This document shows positions 11,223 to 21,750 of a stretch of DNA of 64,000 nt, in pieces. The stretch comes from Cryptomeria japonica (lineage: Eukaryota; Streptophyta; Pinopsida; Cupressales; Cupressaceae). The notes beneath the pieces are model-generated. The model did no database searches and had not been told where the DNA came from. It saw only the letters and a list, made by a program, of their open reading frames with translations. Every line of letters starts with the position of its first letter. The first letter of the stretch is position 1. The DNA lies in assembly GCF_030272615.1 (NCBI RefSeq), contig NC_081410.1:188871619-188935618 (forward strand), written 5' to 3'. The translations under genes were made by a program, and so were the position numbers.

Positions 11223-11618
11223 ATGGTACGAGGCAAACAGACAACTCGCAAATCAGTAGCGGGTTATGCTCACTACTTGAAAGTCAAAAAAGATTCTTTG
11301 ACTCCTGTCAAGCCCGTTGTGGATGACAACCCTGCTGAAGAGAACCCAGCTCCAGAAGAGAGCAAAGAAATAGAAAAAGGTCCTATTCAGAGTCCAACTA
11401 AAGAAGATACCGTTGAGAAAGGAAAAGAACCCAAGCCAGAGGGCTCGCCTGAAAAGCCAATAGTTATAAGTTCCGACTCGTCGGAGGGGTATACCCCCTT
11501 AAGCGATAATGAGTCTGTGGGGTACTTTCCCCTGAGTGAAAGCAAGACTCAAGGATATACTCCTTTAGATCATGTAGATTCTGACGAGTGCACTTCTCCG
11601 TATTTTCCAGAAGAATGA
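11223..11618 (+). CDS. LTR-encoded 131-aa protein with histone H3 tail-like N-terminus
   Basis: Intact ORF, ATG to TGA, inside the R/U5 part of the LTR. Residues 2-16 read VRGKQTTRKSVAGYA; against the H3 tail (ARTKQTARKSTGGKA) nine of fifteen match with no gap, including positions of K4, R8, K9 and S10. Residues 20-75 are charged and Pro/Glu/Lys-rich, probably disordered. Residues 79-88 (PIVISSDSSE) have the form of a SUMO-interacting motif: short hydrophobic core followed by Ser/Asp/Glu. Residues 89-121 are three 11-residue repeats, each starting GY(T/F)PL, at 89, 100 and 111. No membrane segment or known enzyme domain is seen. It is not a known gag, pol or env part. Function unknown; it could be a captured 5' end of an H3 gene or convergent mimicry. 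Conservation between both LTRs only shows recent duplication, not selection. Confidence 0.55.
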   Translation: MVRGKQTTRKSVAGYAHYLKVKKDSLTPVKPVVDDNPAEENPAPEESKEIEKGPIQSPTKEDTVEKGKEPKPEGSPEKPIVISSDSSEGYTPLSDNESVGYFPLSESKTQGYTPLDHVDSDECTSPYFPEE

Positions 11619-13194
11619 TGTAACATTCTAGTGTAAAAAAAAATAAAAATAAAAATAAAGATATTATTTTATGAAGAAATGTATTATGTCTTATTATAAG
11701 ACTTCCTTGATGAAATATATATATCTATTTTAATCTTCGTCTATTGTACAAAAGGAAATTATTAAGGTGGCGTACCTATAGTAGTTAACAAGAGTAATTG
11801 AACTCTTAAACTTGTCAATAAGTGTAAAATTATGTGTTATACTAACCATATTGTTCTTCGTGTCTTGACAACGTATATTCGTATTGCAAGTTAATTTTGT
11901 GATAGGTGTTGGTACATAAGATTACCTTGTCTTATATGGTGGTCGCAACTAAGTACATTAAGTCATGTTGTCAGTATGTCTTGTGTGCTGTGTCTTGGCC
12001 AGTTATTTAGATGTATAACCTTAAGGGAGTGAGCCACTGTGAGTTGTTCGTAATGGTCAACCTTAGGTTAGTAATTTTGTATCTTTCATTCGAGGTAGAT
12101 CAAAATTGGGTATGGCTGTCTGTGTCGCCATAGAGTTCTGTAGATAGAACTAACCTGTAGTGTCCTAAGAGAGAGAGTGGCTTTCGAGCGGGGGCTGTGC
12201 CCGAAGTGATGAAAGGATAACCCATTGGAAGTTGGTTAAGAAAGTGGAAACCTAATAAATGATTAGGGAAGGGTAGAATAAAAATTAGATAAAATAATGT
12301 GCCTCGCACATAGGTGAGTGCTAGTACAGGGCTCGTAATGTAGCGAGAAGGCCTGGAATGGCAAACTTACCACCTTGTCTTCGTGAGAGGATTGGTAAGG
12401 TCCGCATGAGTCTTAGTTGGAATCGGAGGTTCGGGAGAGGTTACCAGGATAACCCAGGATTGGTGTCGGGACCTATGGAGGCTGTACCATGGTATCCACC
12501 GTATGACATGCGATGACACTTTCTCCTTAGGGTCACTAGTGTTTTGTGAGTTGGGTCACATGAATGTAAGTGGAGTCTTGTAGTCCTTACGTTCTTGTTT
12601 CATTTTGCTTGCTTGAGGGTTATCTACTATCTCCAACACAGTGGGGTGGTTCCTTCTCGGAATCACATGGTCAGGTGGTAGTGTCACTTTCCATTGGATG
12701 TACTGGAACGTATCTTCAGGCGAGGAAGGACTTCGCTGATATTCTTGGTTCAGGATTCATGTACCAGCTCTTGCTCTTAACCATTATCCAGTTGAAAACT
12801 AGAGGTTTTGAAGAGAAACTTTATGTAACTTTCATTTTGTAACATTTTAGCTCATGATGTAATTTTCTTTTGAAAATATGTATTTTCAAATATTGTAAGC
12901 AAAGAAAAAATTGTAATGTATGCTATTTCAATTACTTAATTCTTTTGTATATAATATATGATTACTTGAAATATTTTAAATTCTTTCTTTGTAGAAATTT
13001 TATCTTAAATACTTAATTTACGAAGTAATATTCGTTGGTAACCCTTAGGAAATTCAGGTGTTAGACTTCCGCTATGTTATTATGTGTGCTAAGGTTTAAA
13101 TTCATGCACTTAATTTTAAAAAAAAATAAAAAATTTCACCCTTAGTTGTATAGATTATGATGTTTTCCTTTAGGGTTCCTAACGGGGCATTACA

Positions 13195-13423
13195 ATGACC
13201 TTAAGCAGTCTAGTTCCTATTCTGCACATAGTTACTTGTGAGTTTCATCTCACTATGGTTTTTCCCATTTGGGTTTCCACGTCAAAATCTCTTGTGTTAT
13301 GGTGTTTGTGCCTCTGTGGGTGAATGCATTATTTGCTATTTCGTTTGCCTGTGCGATAACCGATTTGTCTACTAAACTGTTTTATTGGTTTACTGTAGTC
13401 TAGTAAAGTGTTTAAGTATAGTA
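13195..13423 (+). repeat. E2 5' LTR remnant
   Basis: Close match to 18447-18674 of the 3' LTR, including the TTTTTCCCATTTGGGTTTCC hairpin region. It stops inside TAGTAAAGTGTTTAAG (13401-13416), which is followed at once by TAGTAAAGTGTTCAAG (13419-13434); the latter belongs to the internal region. This looks like a deletion joining LTR to internal sequence at a short shared motif. Confidence 0.75.
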
Positions 13424-13436
13424 AAGTGTTCAAGGA

Positions 13437-15589
13437 AAGTCTGCAAGCGGTTGGAACCGGCTATCTGGAAGCACTGAACAAATACTTTGATGAGTTCAGA
13501 CGCAAGATGAGCTAAAGGATAAGGGTATCCAGTGATATAGTCAAGAAGTATGAGGAGGACATATGCTTCACCATTAAAGTTGATGTGTGCATAATGGAGG
13601 CGGTTGAACCTAGATAGGAAGAAGTGGAGCCTATGGGCTATGAGGTGATGTATGATATGCTGGATGGATATGCCTCTACCCTACTTGTCTCGCCTCTTGA
13701 TCCGAAGGCAAAGAGAACCGACACCTATCTGGAAAGGGTGACACCGGTCAAAGAACCCTCAGCAAAGAAAGGTAAGGCAGTGCCTTCAGCATCGGCACCA
13801 GTTACTACAGCTAGTCCCAAAGTGACCAAGCGGTCACCAGTTAAGAAGAAACCAGAAGAGGCACCTGCAAAAGTTTTTGAGAGGAAGCGGAAGACAAAAA
13901 GCAATACACCTGACTCAGGAGAAATGGTGTCAAAAGAACCACCTAAGAAGAAGACTAGGCAAACACAGAAAAAGACAAAGAATGAACTGGCAATATCTGC
14001 ACCAATAAATATTGACATTTCTTCCTACAAACCTTTGACACATTGTTAAAGAACCATAAAGAATATTAGAAGAAAATTGCTGAATGATTTAATTGATTAT
14101 TTTGAAGACTTCAATGATGATGAAAAAGAAGAAGTTGAACAGGAAATCATTAAGTATTTGTGTGTTAATGACTGGTCGCCTTCAAAAATTAGATCTGAGA
14201 CACCAGATTCTTTGTATAAATCTTTAGACAACAAATGGCGCATTTCCATAGAAAAGGAACAGGAAATAAGGGAGAAAGTATTTGCCCAGTACTTTCCCGA
14301 CCTGTCCAATTCTGAGCTTTTTGAGGTCATCAACCAGAATAAAGGACTCTTCTTCATTAGAAGGAGAAGACTCTGGTTATTAGAAGGGAGAATTGATGAT
14401 GTTGAAAAAGACACTCATCTACATATGACAACAGTTGTACACACTTATAAAGCGCTTCAAGCCAACAAGAAGGATGAGCAAGAACCGGCAATAACTAAAC
14501 CAGATGAAGTATACAATAGTGAAGGAGAACAGGTAGCTGAGCAAATGGAACCAATTGATGTTGACGCCTTAGATGGTGAAAATGTTACTCAGGTTACACC
14601 ATTAGAAGGAACAGGACAGGAGAAGCAGACAGGAGAAGAAATGAAGCAACAAGAAGCGATAAAGAAGAGACAGGAAGATGAAGAGGAAAAGAGAAAACAA
14701 GAGGAAGAGAAGAAAAAGAAAGAAGCGGAGAAGAAAAAGGAGGAGGAGGAAGATGAAGAGAGGATGAAAGAAGAGGAGAAGAGGAAAAAGGAAGAGGAGA
14801 AAAAGAAGAAGGATGAAGAGGAGAAGAAGAAAAAGGAAGAGGAGAAAAAGAAGAAGGATGAAGAGGAGAAGAAGAAGGATGAAGAGGAGAAAAGAAAGAA
14901 GGAAGAGGCAAAGAAGAAGGATGAAGAGGAGAAGAGAAAAGAGGAAGAAGAGAAAAAGAAACAAGAAGAAAGAAGAAGAAGAAAGAAGAAGAGGATAAGG
15001 AAGAGGAGAAGAGAAAGGAAGCGAAGAAGAAGAAAGCAGAGGAGGATAAGGAAGAGGAGAAGAGAAAGGAAGTAGAGAAGAAGAAAGCAGAGAAGGAAAA
15101 GGAAGAGGAGAGGCAAAAAGAAGCAGACAAGAAAAAGAAGGAAGAAGAGAAAGAAGAAGCAGCAAAAAGCACTCAGATGGAGACTCCAAAGGCAACCGGT
15201 AGTCAAGCCAAACCGGTTGACCTCACCAATCCAATTGACCTCTAGTCTGCAAACGAAATGGAGCTGCTACAAAGCATTAAGGTTGCTCAAGAATGCCTTG
15301 AAATGATAAGGAGGAAGAAGGAGCAAGATGTGATCCAAGCTGCGGTGGACACTCTTACCGGTTTGATACCCGACACAAACCTCCCCAATATTGATTCATC
15401 ACTGGCACAATTGATGCTCCTATGCACAGCAGTGGATGATCAGGTGCAGAGCCTAGATGAGGTAGCAGAGGCAAATGCCAAGAAAGAGCATCAAAAGGCT
15501 TTGAACATTGCCCTGGTGAAGAAGCTAAATGAGCTCTGGTCCGATCTGCAAAAAGCTCAAAAAGATATAAGGGGTGCTCTAGATGAGGG
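13437..15589 (+). pseudogene. E2 envelope-position ORF, K/E-rich coiled-coil protein, first part
   Basis: Reads in pieces: 13437-13623, 13624-14049 (MGYEV motif, then Lys/Pro/Thr-rich), 14077-14970, then after a frameshift inside the repeat to 15589. The middle (14650-15165) is an almost pure Lys/Glu/Arg stretch that would be a long coiled coil or charged single helix. After it come VDLTNPIDL, a TAG at 15243-15245 where Gln would fit, and helical segments with heptad-like spacing (15258-15589). It is homologous by motif order to 54597-56815 in E4: a MEAV..P block, then MGY(E/K)V, then an EEVEQEII-type helical block. No signal peptide or transmembrane segment was seen, so a true envelope role is not supported. 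Such ORFs sit after pol in Sireviruses. Confidence 0.65.
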
Positions 15590-16825
15590 TGTAGACACCT
15601 AAAAATGGTCAACGCTTGCGGAATCATACTTTAACATTTGCGCATTGCCTCATTTTAGGTTTTTGCGTCGCATTAACATTTCTCCTATGTCACGCACTTG
15701 GTTTTTATCATTTGCGAGCATCGAGGCATTCTTCTATCATCTCGCCTTCGAATTTGGTCTTGTCGACAACAATCTTCAATCATGATTTTGGTCAATCTTT
15801 GTCCTAGTCAATCTTGTCATATTGCGATCGATTCGTCATCGATCCTTTTCCTTTCCAATCATGTCAATTCGATCAATTTGTCATTGATTTTTGTCAACCA
15901 ATCTCAATCAAATCATTTATCAACACTGGTCATTTATCAATTCAAAATCATGATCGAATCGATATCAACTATCCTTTGTCAAGACCTAATTGTCATCCTT
16001 GCATTTCTAATTCATCTTCCAAGGTTTTATGATTTATTCATTTAATCTTGTTTGGCATTTTCCCTCTCTAGGATTAATAAATTATTTATTTATCCTAAGT
16101 CTTCTCATCACAATTAAATGTTTATTTAATTGGCTAATTATTGCTCTTTGTGAATTAATTAATAAATGACACATTATTAATTAATTTACCTAATTCCTAA
16201 TTTCCACCTATTTTCTAAATTCCTAATTTTAATTTCCACCTAATTAACTTGTCTTTAGTGCTCCCTATTTTTGTGCTTCATGCGTCATACTCTTGGCATA
16301 GCAAGATGTCATAGGGTTCTAGTCTTCTAAGCTTTGCATTGGCAATATGTCATAATTTATGACATAGAAGGTGTCATAACCTTCTTCTTTTTACTCATTT
16401 TTCCCATTTTGAAATCAATTGCTTCTAATATCCATTTCATGCTAAATTTGATCCTATCTCCAATTTATCTATAAATTGGATGATCTTCATCAATCAAAGC
16501 TAATTGGTAATTTGTAATCAGACTATCGAATTTCTAGTACTCTTGATCAGTAATCTTGTCTACTTGAATTCAATTGTGTGTGTGCACTTGTAGGTGAGAT
16601 CCACAATCCAACCATTTGAAGAGGAAAGAAGAACAATGGAGCCGCATGAAGGAGCGTTCAAGTCATATCTATGGTTTGCATAATCTTTCGTTTTTGAATG
16701 TTTTTATTTCATGTCTCTATTGAGTGTTGTTTAGGATTAGATCATTGCAATGAGTGCTTTTGTGATTGAGCTAATGTCTAATGTTTTTGACTTGCTTGTG
16801 ATGATTTCCGATTTCCTATGCTACA
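15590..16825 (+). mobile_element. Solo LTR inside the E2 ORF
   Basis: Starts TGTAGACACCTAAAA and ends ATGCTACA. Flanked by GAGGG at 15585-15589 and 16826-16830, a perfect 5-bp target duplication. No internal genes. A TATAAATT at 16470-16477 suggests plus-strand orientation. The stop that ends the upstream ORF (15600-15602) comes from the LTR itself. The start TGTAGACAC resembles the LTR starts of E3 (TGTAGTCAC) and of the solo LTR at 30780-32203 (minus strand), so a Ty3/gypsy origin is likely. Confidence 0.88.
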
Positions 16826-16830
16826 GAGGG

Positions 16831-17284
16831 CAATCTACTTCTTAGCAAGATATGTCAACCTCATCTATTTTGTGATGATGTGCTCACCCAAAAGGACAAA
16901 TTGCAATTAGATATGCAGTAATTTATCAGCACCTTCAAGATGCCATATGATTCCTTCTCCACATATGGACAAACCATTCACAGGTTTCAACTCCAGTCCG
17001 CAAGAATTGAGGCAGAAATAAGCAACCGGACAAGGAACTTGCAGGAACTTCAACTGGTCCTACTACCTAGACTGCAAATTCTCCAAAAATGCTATTTCAA
17101 TCTTGATGCCCTAACGGTCACTCAAGAGATGAGCACAATAGATGCCATGGAAGAACAAGTCTTCCAGATGCAGATAGAGAAAGAAGTGGCTACCTCCCTA
17201 CTTGAGTCCTGGTCCTTATCTATGAAACAATTTTTGCAAGACTTTAAATCAGTTTTTGACAAGTTTTATTCTTTATTGTCATAA
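16831..17284 (+). pseudogene. E2 envelope-position ORF, C-terminal part
   Basis: Continuation of the ORF after the solo LTR. One TAG follows DMQ near 16918, again a Gln-like position. From 16940 the frame is open to TAA 17282-17284: 114 codons of helical, Gln/Glu/Leu-rich sequence (for example RIEAEISNRTRNLQELQLVL) compatible with a coiled coil. No known domain recognised. The ORF ends about 280 bases before the LTR. Confidence 0.6.
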
Positions 17285-17345
17285 ACTCTTATTACTTTAA
17301 TACCAAATGAAAACAGGGGTTGTTCAGCTGTACTTTGTCATTGTT

Positions 17346-17566
17346 GGCAAAGGGGGAGAAGTATTCTGGTATTTAAAATTTTGATTTATGCTATGCATAT
17401 CTTCATGTCTATCTCTGTAAGCAAATAGTTATACATTGTTTTGTTTGCAAAAAGGGATAGTGTATATGCTTAGGGGGAGTAATTTTGTTTATGGCATAAT
17501 TTTGTTGTAACACACTTAGATGTCAAAATTTTCCTAAGTGTTGCCATCAATGCCAAAGGGGGAGAT
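17346..17566 (+). other. E2 repeated polypurine tracts
   Basis: AAAGGGGGAG at about 17350, TAGGGGGAG at about 17471 and AAAGGGGGAGAT ending at 17566. The last abuts the LTR and is the functional-position primer. Spaced multiple copies are a hallmark of Sireviruses; the same arrangement recurs in E4 and E5. Confidence 0.75.
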
Positions 17567-18724
17567 TGTTGGCAATTTTGATGATTGATGTTGTGATTGT
17601 CATTGATGGACACACACTTGCCTTGAGATCACTTTTTGTTTGTATGAGTTAAAGCTCAATCGGTATCATGTATTATAGTCTTTGGACTATCGGTGTTTTG
17701 CAGAAAATGTTTACCAGTCTCAAGTGGTATGAAGACCCAAGCAGTTCAAGGATCTCAAGCAGTATGAAGAAACGAAGCGACACAACACATATTTCCCAGT
17801 CTTCATTTTGTCAAACCGACAACCGGTATTTTGCCTAAACCGGTATTTTGTTTGAACTAGTAATACTCTGTGTTGAGTTACCAACCAACATTTTGTGATG
17901 AGTTACCATCTACCGATTGTTTAGCGGTGTCGACACTTTGGCGGTGCATATTGTGTCGTGTTACCAAAAGTGTCTAGATGCATTGAACCTAGGAAATTGT
18001 ATTGTAATCCTATTGGACCGACATGAAATCAGAATCCATTATAAGGACATCATGTCTAGGGTTTTAGATGTTGTTGCAAGGGTTTAAGGTGGTTGATGAG
18101 TTTTTGTAAGTGTGAACATAGAAGAGAAGTTCAGGTCTGTGAGAAGAGGCAGAGAGTGAATGTGTTGAAGACTGAAGTAATGGTGGAATGCATTAGGAAA
18201 CAAGCTATCAAAGATCTAACCAAGCAATCTGTGCTATTTGATAGATCACTCGCTTGTTGATTACTCACATCTTCGACAAGTCTGTAGCCCTTAACCGAGT
18301 AGGCCCAAAATCCTTTTGTAAATCCTCTAACAAGGTGGTTCACATCTGTGGATCTAAAATCCTCTAGCAAGGTAGTCTTTAACTAGACTTATCTCCCAAC
18401 AGAGATTGAGATTCCTAACAGGATCTGTTCTGGTAAAGAACATTGTATGACCTTAACCGGTCTGGTTCCTATTCTACAGATAGTTGCTTGTGAGTTTCAT
18501 CTCATCGTGGTTTTTCCCATTTGGGTTTCCACGTCAAAATCTCTCGTGTTATGGTGTTTGTGCTTCTGTGGGTGAATGCATTATTTGCTATTTGGTTTGC
18601 ATGTGTGATAACCGGTTTGTTTGCTAAACTGTTTTACCGTTTTACTGGTAGTCTAGTAAAGTGTTTAAGTACAGTAATTTTTGGCATACTAATTCACCCC
18701 ACCCCCCTCTTAGTATTCATCAGC
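17567..18724 (+). repeat. E2 3' LTR
   Basis: Starts TGTTGGCAATTTTGATG directly after the purine tract. It contains several ACCGGT/ACCGAC motifs (17815-17950), a TATAAGG near 18040, a stable hairpin CGTGG...CCACG at 18506-18533 and the C-run TTCACCCCACCCCCC near 18695. The usual end (CCAACA-like) is missing: after TTAGTATTCATCA the sequence grades into the CATA microsatellite, so the right limit is approximate. Confidence 0.75.
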
Positions 18725-19890
18725 ATACATACTCCAAACATATACATGTATACATACAAACATGCATGCATACATCCATACACATACACATACATATACA
18801 CAAACATACATGCATACATCCATGTATCCATTCATACACATACATACATTATATATGTGTGTCTTTTATGCATACTACGTACATACATATATAATATATG
18901 CATACATATACATAATACACACACACACATTATTCATGCATGCATACATACATGATACATGCATACATTCATTCATACATTTGTTCTTATATTTATTAAT
19001 CTATGCATGAATACATACATACTCCAAACATATACATGTATGCATACATTCATCCATCCATACATTCAGTCATGCATCTATTCATTCATTCATGCATGCA
19101 TGCATACATCCATACATACACACACATACATCCGTACATGCATCCATGCATACATGCATACACATACATACATCCATGCATACATGCATACATCCATACA
19201 TCCATGCCCCATCCATACATGCATACATCCATCCATACATACACCCATCCATACATGCATACATCCATACAAGGATACATGCATGCATGCATATATGATT
19301 CATACATGCACACATGCATACATACACATGATCCATGCATGCATGAATGTATACATACATGCATACATAGATACATACATGTATACATTCATACATAGAT
19401 GTATGCATACATGCATACATATATACATCCATGCATACATACACCCATGCATACATACATGATCCATACGTGCACATATGCATGCATGCATACATAGACA
19501 CATGATCCATCTATTCATGCATAAATCCATACACATGCACACATACATATGAACATACATGCACGAATGTATACATACATGCATACATCTATTCATACAT
19601 GCATGCATACAGAGATACATGCATGCATGCATATGCACACATACATATGAACATACATGCATGAATGTATACATACATGCATACATCTATTCATACATGC
19701 ATGCATGCATACATATATACATTCATGCATACATGCATCCATCCATTCATTCAAACATACATCCATGCATACATTCATACACATATACATACATATACAT
19801 GTATATGTACATCTATACATGGATACATGCATGCATACATCCATCCATCCATACTCATACATACATGCATGCATACATGCTAGTTGTGAT
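18724..19890. repeat. CATA/CATG/CATC tetranucleotide microsatellite
   Basis: About 1.15 kb made almost wholly of CATA, CATG, CATC and CATT tetramers in mixed order. Open frames appear on both strands because these tetramers rarely form stops; they encode only Met/His/Tyr/Ile/Cys/Thr repeats and are not genes. A 32-base segment with TACTCCAAACATATACATGT occurs at about 18728 and again at 19019. Confidence 0.95.
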
Positions 19891-19919
19891 GCATGCTTCA
19901 CACAAAACGAATGGCACTA

Positions 19920-21750
19920 GTAGAATAAAATTCCATATATGTCATTCAATCTTACCCACACCATCTATGCCACATTCCACAATGTTAATGCCACACAACC
20001 ATGATGCACAAACAAACATACCAAGCATGGTATATGTTTTGACATAACCTCCAAACAAAACCCATACAACCAACCAAATGACAATGTCATCACTACCTCC
20101 AAACTAAAACCCTTTATGCAACTCTATGATATATGTCACTTGGTGTGTCAATCAAAATCTATACAATCATGTGGAAGAATAAATATCAGTCAACCATGAT
20201 GCATAAGCAAGCACATCAAGCACACCATACACCTTCAAATAAAACTCATATAACTCATTGAATGTCATTATTACTTGCAAACAAAAATTCCATCATCCAA
20301 CTAAAAGGTGTTATTAGATTCTTCATGTAAATGTCATACAATCATCATGTAAAAGTATCAATATCACTCAACCATGTTGCATGAATCCATACAAAACCAA
20401 TTAAATCAAAATCCATACAACTTATTGACGTAAAACCTTAACTCAAAAAGTCACAATCATCATGCATGAATAAGCATACTATGCGTTTGATAAACATTAG
20501 TCATAATGTAGGCTTAACATAAAAGCAAAAACAATTGTAGGATGTTATTTCATATATGTTATTCTATCGTGATACACACCATATGTCTATTCCATAAGAA
20601 TGATCAAACATAAGAGTTGATGTCACTCAACCATGAGGCGTGAACAAACACATTAAGCATCATATAATAATTTAATCAAAATTTCATTTAGCCCTAATTC
20701 ATATGCACACTAAAAGTCATCATAAAATTTAATGACATACATGCCATTAGACCCTTGACAAAAAAGCTATATGATTAGTCACACTTGATTAACATCAACC
20801 ATGCACATGAACACCAAATACTCCATAATGGTTATATGTAGATTAGTTATACAAATTTCATACAACACCATAACACTCAAATTCTTCACATGTAATCACA
20901 ATGCATAAGTACACTAGGCATATTGTAGGAGTTTCATGTAACCTTCAAACGAAACCCATTCAACTCCACCACCTATACACCATGATGTAAACATAAAACA
21001 AAAATCCATAAAACTTAATGAAATTAGCATACCCTTCACACAAAAGCTATATAGTTATATTACAAAAGAATGAATATCACTAACCATTGTGCATAAATAA
21101 GCAAACCAATAATGTTGCATAGCTAATTTGCATCTAATCACTATAGAGTGCTTAATGTTCTTGTGCATAAGGTTAACAATAACAAGATACATAAAATCAT
21201 CAAGCACAAGATTCAATAGCAATCAACCATGAATCATGAAAAAGAAAATTAAGCACACAATTCGAGTTTGATTCGACCTTTAAGAAAAAGCTCTAGAACT
21301 CAATAGACCCTTCATGGAAAAATCATACACTCATAATACATAAGAATCAATATCACTCAATCATGATGCACACACAAACACAATTTAGGTGAAATCCATT
21401 CAACTTGATGATATATATGTTATTAAATCCTTCAAACAAAACCCATAGAACTTAATGGCATGTCATTAAACCCTTCATGCCAAACCCATACAATTATCAT
21501 GCATGAGAGTAAATGTCAATCATGATGAATAAACACTTGCATTGAGAATAGCATGATGCAAACTTCAAACAAAACCAGTACAACCAATACAATTATAATG
21601 TACAAAAGTATATGCCACAAAAACTTCAAATAAAACCCATTACCTCAATGACAAATACACCATTAAAATTAGAAAGAAAATCCACACAATCATAATGTAC
21701 AAAATTAATTATGTCACTAAACATGATACCCATTTAAGAAGTATGCCTCA
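19920..21750. repeat. Degenerate tandem array, period roughly 140-200 bp
   Basis: A motif like CAACCATGATGCATAAACAAGC recurs in diverged form near 19998, 20194, 20370, 20626, 21084, 21221, 21359 and 21506. Between occurrences a second motif (AAACCCATACAACTTAATGACAT-like) also repeats. Spacing is irregular and copies are strongly diverged, so this is an old array. No gene is visible in it. Confidence 0.6.

Larger units (their letters stand above)
1..13194 (+). mobile_element. E1: Ty3/gypsy Tekay-like LTR retrotransposon with 4.3 kb LTRs, 5' end outside window
   Basis: Order is 5' LTR (partial), primer site, gag, protease, reverse transcriptase, RNase H, integrase, chromodomain-like tail, purine tract, 3' LTR: the Ty3/gypsy order, with the RT and C-terminal tail resembling the Tekay/Del chromovirus lineage. 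The LTR begins TGTAGTACCC and ends GGGGCATTACA, so the ends are imperfect inverted repeats. Window position 1 aligns to 10483, so about 1.6 kb of the 5' LTR lies to the left of the window. The base run after the right end is ATGAC, and 13195 onward matches the LTR of E2 at about 18447, so E1 inserted into that LTR. Internal genes carry stops and frameshifts, so this copy is not autonomous. The two LTRs differ by only a few substitutions per hundred bases by eye. Confidence 0.9.
8873..13194 (+). repeat. E1 3' LTR, 4,322 bp
   Basis: Bounded by the purine tract on the left and ATTACA on the right. Its length is far above the few hundred to about 1.5 kb common for plant LTRs. U3 would be 1.2-1.8 kb depending on which TATA box is used (10056 or 10645). 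The region 8880-10480 holds no supported gene: AT-rich blocks (9830-10030) and a patch with G- and C-runs near 10070-10170. From 10483 on it matches the 5' LTR. It contains the intact H3-like ORF. The 90-codon frame at 12570-12842 starts with GTG and is not supported. Confidence 0.92.
13195..18724 (+). mobile_element. E2: deleted Ty1/copia Sirevirus-like element
   Basis: Left part 13195-13423 matches 18447-18674 of the 3' LTR, so it is the end part of a 5' LTR that E1 entered. The sequence then passes, without primer site, gag or pol, straight into an envelope-position ORF, three spaced AGGGGGAG tracts and a 3' LTR starting TGTTGGCA at 17567. Repeated AGGGGGAG tracts, an extra ORF with coiled coil after pol and LTR ends with a C-run (TTCACCCC) are known Sirevirus traits. 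A solo LTR (15590-16825) interrupts the ORF. The right LTR boundary is blurred by a microsatellite. Confidence 0.7.

Noticed and set aside
14589-15206. Three long Ser/Phe/Leu-rich minus-strand frames
   Set aside because: Shadow of the AAG/GAG-rich coding strand of the E2 Lys/Glu repeat; CTT/CTC runs have no stops.
18521-20047. Many overlapping Met/His/Tyr/Ile/Cys frames on both strands
   Set aside because: They are the translation of CATA/CATG/CATC tetramers, which rarely give stops.
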